Source: Cognataquiflexum nitidum
GTDB taxonomy: Bacteria; Bacteroidota; Bacteroidia; Cytophagales; Cyclobacteriaceae
Assembly (NCBI RefSeq): GCF_022538055.1
Contig: NZ_JAKZAM010000021.1
Span: 1-64,000 of the forward strand
Direction: 5' to 3'
Length of the DNA: 64,000 nucleotides
In this document: piece after piece, positions 27,337-34,335 of the stretch
Position numbering within the stretch: the stretch's first letter is position 1
Layout: the number at the start of each line of letters is the position of its first letter
Notes under the pieces: model-generated
Databases searched by the model: none
What the model was told of the DNA's origin: nothing
The model's input: the letters and a program-made list of their open reading frames with translations, nothing else
Position numbers and translations under genes: made by a program

Positions 27337-27584
27337 ATACCCAGGAGTTCCTTCAATTGCTCATCAGACAACTTCACCGTTTTTCCCTCTGAATAAGACT
27401 GAATGCTTTTGGCCAATCGTTCCTGAACGACAGGGTTATCAAAGAATCGATCATTTTTTATTTCGTTTGAAATTTCATAGACCTTGCCTTTTCCTCTCTG
27501 AATGATCACTCGCTCATTCTTATCGATCAGATCTAGATATTTTTTGAGATTTTGCCGGAATTCTCTAGTGCTTATTACTAACAT
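27333..27584 (-). CDS. yefM: Phd/YefM-family antitoxin
   Basis: 83 residues. The N-terminus MLVISTREFRQNLKKYLDLIDKNERVIIQRGKGKVYEI is the classic Phd/YefM DNA-binding fold. The C-terminal helices (PVVQERLAKSIQSYSEGKTVKLSDEQLKELL) bind the toxin. The gene looks intact, while its YoeB partner downstream has a nonsense codon, so the antitoxin now probably acts only as an operon repressor or as an anti-addiction factor. Confidence 0.85.
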   Translation of the reverse strand: MLVISTREFRQNLKKYLDLIDKNERVIIQRGKGKVYEISNEIKNDRFFDNPVVQERLAKSIQSYSEGKTVKLSDEQLKELLGM

Positions 27585-27675
27585 GATATTAAATTATGTG
27601 TACACATTATGGTACACTAAACTAGGTAAAAAAGTTCAGAATTCCATGCTAATGGTGACTTTTCGAGTTTTTGGT

Positions 27676-27723
27676 CTGCCTGTTTTCTATTTAACCGAAG
27701 ATTTTTGGGAGAAAGGTAAATGA
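27676..27723 (+). pseudogene. Short duplicate of the kinase-like gene's 3' end
   Basis: Thirty bases at 27680-27709 are identical to 24506-24535 in the polyvalent kinase-like gene. Both read VFYLTEDFW in frame and end with a stop a few codons later. The rest of the gene is absent, so this is a fragment left by duplication or by insertion of the YefM/YoeB segment. Confidence 0.7.
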
Positions 27724-27785
27724 TTAAAAAAAATAGTTTAACAGTCAAAAATGTCTTTTCCTAAGTTGTGAAAAAGGATGAGATT

Positions 27786-27830
27786 TAAAAAAAAGCCCAC
27801 CATAGAAAAAATTCCAACGGTGGGCTTAAA
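27786..27830 (-). terminator. Terminator downstream of iorB
   Basis: GCCCACC ... GGTGGGC inverted repeat, preceded on the plus strand by a run of eight A, which becomes a U-run for the minus-strand transcript that ends iorAB. Confidence 0.75.
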
Positions 27831-27847
27831 TGATAACCTTGATTTTT

Positions 27848-30010
27848 TTAGGCTCTCTTTATCTGCAATTTAATATCTGAGAATTCTTTTTGTTCAATAA
27901 ATGGCTGACTCCTAAGTCTTCTACCGGTTGCTTTGAAGATCGCATTGGCCACTGCACCACCTGTTGGCGGCAAAGCAGGTTCACCCAATCCTGTTGGATC
28001 AATGCCGTTTTGGACATAATGGACATCGATTTCAGGAACTTCTTTCATCCTGATCAAACGGTAAGTGTCAAAGTTTTTCTGCTTCGGCAATCCGTTTTCG
28101 AAGGTTAGGTTTCCATACATGGCATGTCCCATGCCATCGACGATACCGCCCCGCACTTGATGATTCGCACCAGTTGGATTCACTACAATACCGCAGTCTG
28201 TTGCTGCGACGATTTTCTTCAAAACAGGTTGGTTATTTTCCATTTCGATGTTTGCCACCTGAGCGACATACGATCTATGGGAAAAATACACGCTGAAGCC
28301 TTGCATGACATTGGCATCTTTGCCCCAATTGGATTTTTCAGCAGCCATCTTGATGACGCCGATCATTCTATCTACGTCATATTGCAATTCACCCACAGGC
28401 GAAGCTTTGGCTTTTGCCAATAAATCCAATCTGAATTGGACAGGATCTTTTTTGGCTGCCAAAGCTACTTCATCCAAGAATGACTGCTCAGCATAGGCCA
28501 AGAAATTGGTGATCGGTGCTCGCCATGCGTTGGTAGTGATGGCAGATTTATGGTCTACAGATTCGATCAGCACATTCTCTACTGCTCCTGAAGGGAAATT
28601 ATTTTCTCTCGTAGAATTACCCGCATTGATTCCCACACCCCTCAACTTATACCCGATCATGTTTCCACTTTCATCCAAAGCTGCTTGGAATCTATACCTG
28701 ACTGCAGGTCGATATGCTCCTCCAGTCATGTCATCTTCCCTGCTCCAGGTTAATTTGATAGGGGCATTCATCATTTTGGACAATTCAGCTGCTTCGGTTA
28801 CGAAGTCGGCTCTCAGCCTTCTGCCAAAACCTCCCCCTAATCTTGTGATTTGTACAGTGATATTCTCAGGCGGAATGCCTAACAACTGTGCAGTATCATT
28901 CCTAGCCCTATCGGGAGTCTGAGTTGGTCCTACCAATTCGACTTTGTCTCCCTGCACATGCGCAAAGAAGTTTTGCGGTTCCATGGGAGAATGCGAAAGG
29001 AATGGACATTGGTATTCACTCGTGATGACTTGGGCGGCATTTTTGAAAGCAGCATCCACATCACCATCCTTTCTTTTGACTTCTGCAGTTTTACCGTTTA
29101 GCAATTCTGCAAATAGCCTGTCATGGTCAAAAGTACTTTCTACGACACCATCCGGCTCATATTCTATCTTAAGCAGTTTTTTTGCCTTCATCAGTGGCCA
29201 AGTGGATTTACCTACGACCGCTACGTTGTTTTTGAACGTAACCACCTCTGTCACACCTGAGATTGCCCTTGCGGCGGCATCATCCACAGATTTGATTTTC
29301 ATGCCAAAAGGAGGCCTTTGGATCATGGCATGAAGCATGCCTTCCCTATAAAAATCAAGACCATAAAGCGGCTGTCCTGTAAACATGGCTTTGTTTTCCA
29401 CGTTTTTGACAGGGGTGCCGATGATCTTAAAGTCTTTTGGATCTTTCAAAGCGACCTCTTCGGGGGCAGTAAGTTTGGACGCATCGGTGACCAATTCACC
29501 ATAACCCATTTTTTTACCGCTCTCCTTGTGGATTACTTCTCCATTGGAAGTCGAAAGGGTACTTGCATCAACATTCATTTTTGTCGCAGCGGCTGCTATC
29601 AAAAGATGTCGTGCGGTAGCACCTGCTTTACGGAGTCTTTCCCAGGAATGCGGCATGGCACCTGAACCACCGGTCAGTTGTCTATCGTATTTTTCAACAT
29701 CCAAATTGGCCTGAATGACCCTTACTTTCTGCCAATCGGCATCCAATTCTTCTGCTACCACCATTGGAAACGAAGTCAGGATATTTTGTCCCAATTCCGG
29801 GTTAGGGGAATAAATCACCACATCACCTGTTGGAGAAATGGAAAGATAGCTGTTGAAATTATGTGCGTTGAGAAGTATCTCTTCATTGGTCAAAACCTTC
29901 ATCTTGGGAGAATCGCATCCTGACCAATAGAAACCGATAAACAATCCCCCGGAAGCAGTGGCTGCTATTTTGAGGAAATCCCTTCTATTTGTTTTCGTTA
30001 GATTTGCCAT
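27848..30010 (-). CDS. IorB-type molybdopterin-binding subunit of an aldehyde/heteroaromatic oxidoreductase
   Basis: 720 residues. The N-terminus holds a twin-arginine signal NRRDFLKIAATASGGLF followed by YWSGC, so it may be a Tat-exported lipoprotein or membrane-anchored enzyme. The xanthine-oxidase-fold body includes GGGFGRR near residue 395 (Mo-cofactor binding) and the catalytic Glu in GLGEPALPPTGG (Glu677). Length fits single-chain IorB/CoxL-like subunits that pair with a 2Fe-2S subunit. The substrate (aldehyde, isoquinoline or other heterocycle) is unknown. The Fe-S partner gene ends 2 bp upstream. Maturation genes lie 5-10 kb away across the accessory island. Confidence 0.88.
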   Translation of the reverse strand: MANLTKTNRRDFLKIAATASGGLFIGFYWSGCDSPKMKVLTNEEILLNAHNFNSYLSISPTGDVVIYSPNPELGQNILTSFPMVVAEELDADWQKVRVIQANLDVEKYDRQLTGGSGAMPHSWERLRKAGATARHLLIAAAATKMNVDASTLSTSNGEVIHKESGKKMGYGELVTDASKLTAPEEVALKDPKDFKIIGTPVKNVENKAMFTGQPLYGLDFYREGMLHAMIQRPPFGMKIKSVDDAAARAISGVTEVVTFKNNVAVVGKSTWPLMKAKKLLKIEYEPDGVVESTFDHDRLFAELLNGKTAEVKRKDGDVDAAFKNAAQVITSEYQCPFLSHSPMEPQNFFAHVQGDKVELVGPTQTPDRARNDTAQLLGIPPENITVQITRLGGGFGRRLRADFVTEAAELSKMMNAPIKLTWSREDDMTGGAYRPAVRYRFQAALDESGNMIGYKLRGVGINAGNSTRENNFPSGAVENVLIESVDHKSAITTNAWRAPITNFLAYAEQSFLDEVALAAKKDPVQFRLDLLAKAKASPVGELQYDVDRMIGVIKMAAEKSNWGKDANVMQGFSVYFSHRSYVAQVANIEMENNQPVLKKIVAATDCGIVVNPTGANHQVRGGIVDGMGHAMYGNLTFENGLPKQKNFDTYRLIRMKEVPEIDVHYVQNGIDPTGLGEPALPPTGGAVANAIFKATGRRLRSQPFIEQKEFSDIKLQIKRA

Positions 30011-30012
30011 GA

Positions 30013-30471
30013 TTATTTAAGTTTTGCTGCTAAGGCTACTGCTTCTCGGATTTTGTGGTATGTGCCACATCGGCACAGGTTTCTGTTCATCGCATTTTCG
30101 ATTTCTTCCATGGTTGGTTTTGGATTTTTTCTCAAAAATGCCGCTGCAGTCATGATCTGACCGGCTTGACAGTAACCGCACTGTGCAGTATCTACCTCAT
30201 CCCAAGCCTTTTGGACAGGATGGTCACCTTCAGAAGAAAGTCCTTCAATGGTAGTGATTTCATCAGAACCGATACTGGAAACCGGCAAGGTACAGGAAAA
30301 GGCCGCTTCACCGTTTACATGGACCGTACAGGCGCCGCATTGGGCTATTCCGCAGGAATATTTGGTTCCTACCAAGCCGATATGGTCCCTCAACACCCAC
30401 AATAATGGTGTGTCGTCTTCAACTTCAACGTTGTAATCGTTTCCGTTAATTCGTAGGTTATAGTTTGCCAT
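30013..30471 (-). CDS. IorA-type 2Fe-2S subunit
   Basis: 152 residues from MANYNLRING at 30471; a longer start at 30498 adds nine unlikely residues. The plant-type ferredoxin domain has YSCGIAQCGACTVHVNG and a further Cys in AFSCTLPV (first cluster). The C-terminal [2Fe-2S]-binding domain has CGYCQAGQIM and NLCRCGTYHKI (second cluster). It passes electrons from the Mo centre of IorB. No signal peptide: Tat export of the IorB partner would carry it across folded, as known for related complexes. Confidence 0.9.
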   Translation of the reverse strand: MANYNLRINGNDYNVEVEDDTPLLWVLRDHIGLVGTKYSCGIAQCGACTVHVNGEAAFSCTLPVSSIGSDEITTIEGLSSEGDHPVQKAWDEVDTAQCGYCQAGQIMTAAAFLRKNPKPTMEEIENAMNRNLCRCGTYHKIREAVALAAKLK

Positions 30472-31854
30472 TTTTAAATAATGATTGATTAACCACAAAA
30501 TTTAATCATTTACTCTCAAGTATTAAGGAAAATCACCTCCTTTTTTGACTGAAAGTGATAGAATGCATTTTTCGGGTTTAAGCGGATACAAAAAAACTGA
30601 TCAATGATTTGTTTTTTATCACTTTAATCACAATTTCTTTTTTTTGCCATTAGTATTTAAAAAAACCATTGGCAGGTTAAGAATTAATGAAGGGAAAAGC
30701 AGTCTTTGTTTGAATCTTAATTGATAATTTAAAAAACTTTAAAATTACTGGTCTTCGTTTTTGACTACATCGAGTTGTTAAAGAGCCTAATCTTTTGATT
30801 TATTCTCGAAAAATATTGCTTCAATAAGTTGCCTAACAGGTCCTTTATGGATTTGTAATAAAATTGAAGACCAAAGATTTTATCAGATTCCATTTTGCAG
30901 TTCCATCTTTGATATATTAAGCAGTGCTTTCACCTTATTTCCAATTAAACGATTTTGCTGATAGGAGTATTTGCACGAATGCACCTGAAGATATTAAAAT
31001 TTGAAGATTTTTATAGGGTTTTACAAAACCCGGCCATTTAATTTATAAACAGTTTTTGTTCTTTTTATTCTTTAGTAAAAAATGCTGTTTGTAGGAATTG
31101 CTTTCGATATAAGATGTGCAACAGCATGTTGGAATTCTTTAGCTCCTGATTTAATCCCCTATCTGTCAACAATCCTTTCCTAGCCTATCTTACTTTGGGA
31201 ATCATTCGACGCCATCTCAAAAAAATTGGGATTGATTTAATAATAGAAAATTTCAGAATTTGATAGGTCGCATCAACAATTTGAACACAGGTATTAGAAT
31301 TTATTAAAAATTGTTTTGGATAGTATGTGTATCCGCCTTCTTGCATGTACCAAACAATAATTTGTTGGAGGAGCTATCAAACACCAAGTGGAAAGTGGAC
31401 TGTCGTCTGCGACAAGTATCCTCATCCGATACAACCTCCTAAAGCCCAAGGTGCAACATTGCGGGTACCCATATTTGAAAGAATATTCAAATTAAAATAT
31501 TCATCAACCACTTAATTTATTTTAAGTTCAGTTTTACTAAGAGTTTTAAAAAAAGTATATTTTTTGAGCTTGATTTTGGATAAAAAGTATACCCAATTTT
31601 AGAAAGATTGGATGTGTTACAAACTGTAATTAGTCTTTAATTAATGCTCTTATTTGACGTAGAAGCATTTTTATGTACCTACAAAAATAATTTGAAGCAA
31701 TTTTCGTATTCGGAAAATACGGTTTCACAACAGTTAATTTGTATTTTGATTTATTTTTATATTATTATTTTGATATTAATTTTTTTCTTGCTTATTTTCA
31801 ATCAGTTGAGTCACCCAAAAGCCCAACAGTAATCATCCTTATACTCCATTTGAA
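30472..31854. other. 1.4-kb gene-free region
   Basis: No ORF with coding character on either strand. It includes the iorAB promoter side, long A/T runs, and one copy of the dispersed hairpin repeat (31366-31440). The length is unusual for this otherwise compact neighbourhood, and decayed genes too degraded to recognise are likely. Confidence 0.5.
31366..31440. repeat. Dispersed hairpin-rich repeat, copy F (different stem)
   Basis: TCAAAC (31377-31382), then GGACT with the same 11-14 base spacing seen in copies A and B, then the perfect hairpin TGTCG/CGACA around TCTG (31401-31414). The head is conserved while the stem sequence is unrelated to that of A and B. Confidence 0.5.
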
Positions 31855-32298
31855 ATGAAAAAATTCATAACAAGTACAATGGCAATCTTAATGGTTTGCC
31901 TGACGTTTATGGCCAATGATTTATTGGCAAATGAGGGAACTGTGTCTCAGGACATAAGAATAGAAAATCAGGTGCAGTTGCAGGAACAGCCCGTTCAATT
32001 TGTTCAATCGGGTGTATTTCCTTTTCTTGGCGAAATTTCCGGTTTTCCTATGGAATTCAGCAAAACACACATCATACTCCTAAGCATCATTCTTGCTATT
32101 ACTTTATTGGTATTTGCTCACAAAAACAGTTTCGAGACAGATATTTATGCATTTTATCATTCCAATGGGGATGGAAATATCAGTTTTGAAACTACAGAAG
32201 AACAAAACGACTACGAATTTCGAAGCTTTTTAGCAAAAGTGTTCAGGGTTTTAGGAATCCTTGTAGCCTTTTCATCATTAGTATTGATCATAACTTAA
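31855..32298 (+). CDS. Small exported or membrane protein of unknown function
   Basis: 147 residues. Signal peptide or first helix (ITSTMAILMVCLTFMANDLLA), an exposed linker of about 50 residues, a strong membrane helix THIILLSIILAITLLVFAH near residues 71-89, an acidic loop with DIYAFYHSNGDGNISFETTEE, and a last helix VFRVLGILVAFSSLVLIIT. No family recognised. Monocistronic, followed by a strong terminator. Confidence 0.7.
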   Translation: MKKFITSTMAILMVCLTFMANDLLANEGTVSQDIRIENQVQLQEQPVQFVQSGVFPFLGEISGFPMEFSKTHIILLSIILAITLLVFAHKNSFETDIYAFYHSNGDGNISFETTEEQNDYEFRSFLAKVFRVLGILVAFSSLVLIIT

Positions 32299-32369
32299 AT
32301 AGACTCTATTGCCTTAACCAAAACATTGACTTTGGCTAATTTTTTTATCTAATCATAATTGGTGAAGAG

Positions 32370-32404
32370 GTCCACCACACATTGTGTGGTGGCCTTTTTT
32401 TTTA
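32370..32404 (+). terminator. Rho-independent terminator
   Basis: CCACCACAC/GTGTGGTGG stem with a three-base loop (32372-32392), followed by a long T-run. Placed after the 147-residue membrane protein gene. Confidence 0.88.
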
Positions 32405-32512
32405 ATTTGCTGTAATGTTAACCCTTGGGATTGCTAGACTTTTTGAATGTAATATATTTTAAAATCGAATTCTTGACCCTATCTTTAATTTTGATTTCAA
32501 ACCAAATGACCT

Positions 32513-33658
32513 ATGAAAAAGATTAAAACAGCCATTGTGGGAACAGGCTTTATCGGTCCTGCGCATTTAGAAGCATTGAGAAGGTTACCTAATATCGAAG
32601 TCACAGCACTTTGCGAGGTGAATATTGACTTGGCTAAAGAAAAAGCAATTCAGCTAGGCATTCCTAATGCTTACACTTTTGAGGAAATGCTCAAGCAACC
32701 GGAAATTGATGTTGTTCACATCTGTACGCCAAATTTCTTGCATTTTTCGCAATCAAAGGCGGCATTATTGACCGGTAAACATGTGGTGTGTGAAAAACCC
32801 CTTGCCACAAAAATTGAAGAAGCAGAAGAATTGGTTGCATTGGCCAAAGAAAAAGGCTTGGTTAATGCCGTTCATTTCAACCTTCGTTACTATCCACTTG
32901 TCCGTCAGATGAAAACCATGCGTGAAAATGGCGATTTGGGCGAAGTATACAGTGTAATGGGCTCTTACCTTCAGGATTGGTTGTTTTTGCAGACTGATTA
33001 TAACTGGAGGTTGGAGCCGGACAAATCAGGTGATTCTAGGGCAATCGCTGATATCGGTTCTCACCTATTGGATATCACGGAGTATGTTACAGGCTTAAAA
33101 GTAACTGAGGTGATGGCAGATTTTAGTACAGTCCATAAAACAAGGCTAAAGCCATTGAAAGCCATTGAAACCTATTCAGGGAAAATGCTTGAACCCTCAG
33201 ATTATGCGGAAGTGCCAATCAATACTGAAGACCATGCAAGTGTATTGTTGAGATTTGACAATGGAAACAAAGGCTCAGTCACTGTAAGCCAAGTCAATGC
33301 GGGGCGAAAAAATAGGTTGAATATTGAAATTTCCGGTTCCAAAGCAAACTTAGAATGGTGTTCTGAAAGGCCTAATGAACTTTGGGTAGGAAAAAGAGAA
33401 TCTGCAAACCAACATTTGATGAAAGACCCTTCCCTACTGACCCGTGAGGCTTCCGCATTGGTAAGCTTTCCTGGAGGTCACAATGAAGGGTTTCCTGATA
33501 CCTCCAAGCAAATGTTCAAAGAAGTATATACTGCAGTAAGGGAAGGAAAGCAGCCTGAGAATCCCAGTTTCCCCACTTTCGCTGATGGGCTTAGAGAGCT
33601 TTTGATCTGCGAAAGGATCATTGAAAGCCATAGGAAGCAGGCTTGGGTCAAGATTTAA
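32513..33658 (+). CDS. Gfo/Idh/MocA-family oxidoreductase
   Basis: 381 residues. The N-terminal Rossmann domain has AIVGTGFIGPAHLEALRR near residues 7-24, then CTPNFLHFSQSKAAL and GKHVVCEKPLATKIEEAEE, the EKP motif that positions NAD(P). The C-terminal domain has DIGSHLLDITEYVTG near 182, whose His is the usual catalytic residue. These enzymes oxidise or reduce sugars and inositols. No signal peptide, so cytoplasmic. No sugar-pathway neighbour, so the substrate is not assigned. Confidence 0.9.
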   Translation: MKKIKTAIVGTGFIGPAHLEALRRLPNIEVTALCEVNIDLAKEKAIQLGIPNAYTFEEMLKQPEIDVVHICTPNFLHFSQSKAALLTGKHVVCEKPLATKIEEAEELVALAKEKGLVNAVHFNLRYYPLVRQMKTMRENGDLGEVYSVMGSYLQDWLFLQTDYNWRLEPDKSGDSRAIADIGSHLLDITEYVTGLKVTEVMADFSTVHKTRLKPLKAIETYSGKMLEPSDYAEVPINTEDHASVLLRFDNGNKGSVTVSQVNAGRKNRLNIEISGSKANLEWCSERPNELWVGKRESANQHLMKDPSLLTREASALVSFPGGHNEGFPDTSKQMFKEVYTAVREGKQPENPSFPTFADGLRELLICERIIESHRKQAWVKI

Positions 33659-33725
33659 CCAAGTTTTTAAAACCAAAATTAGGCCGCACAAGTTAAACCA
33701 TCAAATACTTACTACATTTTAAACC

Positions 33726-34238
33726 ATGCAAAAAATGAACTTAAAAAGATTTGGCTTTTTGACAATGTTATTGGCAATGATGTCAATTGTTGCGATTGCA
33801 CAAGAAAAAGCAAGTCCTGCAAAAACTGCAGAAGGAACAATAAAAGGTTCTAAAATCACCATTAAATACGGTAGCCCTGCTGTAAAAGGAAGAGTAATCT
33901 GGGGAGATTTGGTTCCTCTTGGCCAGGTTTGGAGAGCAGGTGCTGATGATGCCACCACCTTTGAGACATCTAAGGACATCAAAGTCGAGGGAAAGACTCT
34001 TCCTGCAGGAAAGTATTCTTTCTTTCTCATCCCAGGAGAGACTACTTCAACCTTCATTTTCAATAAAGAGGCCAAGCAATGGGGAGCTTACAAATATGAC
34101 CAAAGCAAAGATGAGTTAAGAGTAGAAGTTCCTTCTGTACAGACAAGCACTTTGGAAGAAAGATTGGTTTACGAAGTGAAATCTGACAGTTTCGAAATCA
34201 GGTGGGAATATGGGAAAGCTTCTGCCAAGATTGAATAG
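33726..34238 (+). CDS. Exported DUF2911 protein
   Basis: 170 residues with an N-terminal signal peptide ([15 protein letters not shown]). The mature protein has the DUF2911 pattern: [55 protein letters not shown] and [10 protein letters not shown]. The domain is common in periplasmic or surface proteins of Bacteroidota, and its function is not known. Followed by a clear terminator. Confidence 0.88.
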   Translation: MQKMNLKRFGFLTMLLAMMSIVAIAQEKASPAKTAEGTIKGSKITIKYGSPAVKGRVIWGDLVPLGQVWRAGADDATTFETSKDIKVEGKTLPAGKYSFFLIPGETTSTFIFNKEAKQWGAYKYDQSKDELRVEVPSVQTSTLEERLVYEVKSDSFEIRWEYGKASAKIE

Positions 34239-34261
34239 AAAATAATTCCATTTGTAAAGCA

Positions 34262-34312
34262 ATACCGCTGCTATGAATAAGTTGATATTCAATAAGCAGC
34301 GGTATTTTTTTT
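34262..34312 (+). terminator. Rho-independent terminator after the DUF2911 gene
   Basis: ATACCGCTGCT (34262-34272) pairs with AGCAGCGGTAT (34295-34305), followed by eight T. The T-run runs into the putative hrpB promoter. Confidence 0.85.
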
Positions 34313-34319
34313 ACCTTTG
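34312..34319 (+). promoter_or_regulatory. Putative Bacteroidota -7 box upstream of hrpB
   Basis: TACCTTTG matches the TAnnTTTG consensus 17 bases before the TTG start of hrpB. I see no well-spaced TTG/TTTG at -33, so this is tentative. Confidence 0.35.
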
Positions 34320-34335
34320 CATTAAAATTTAAACT

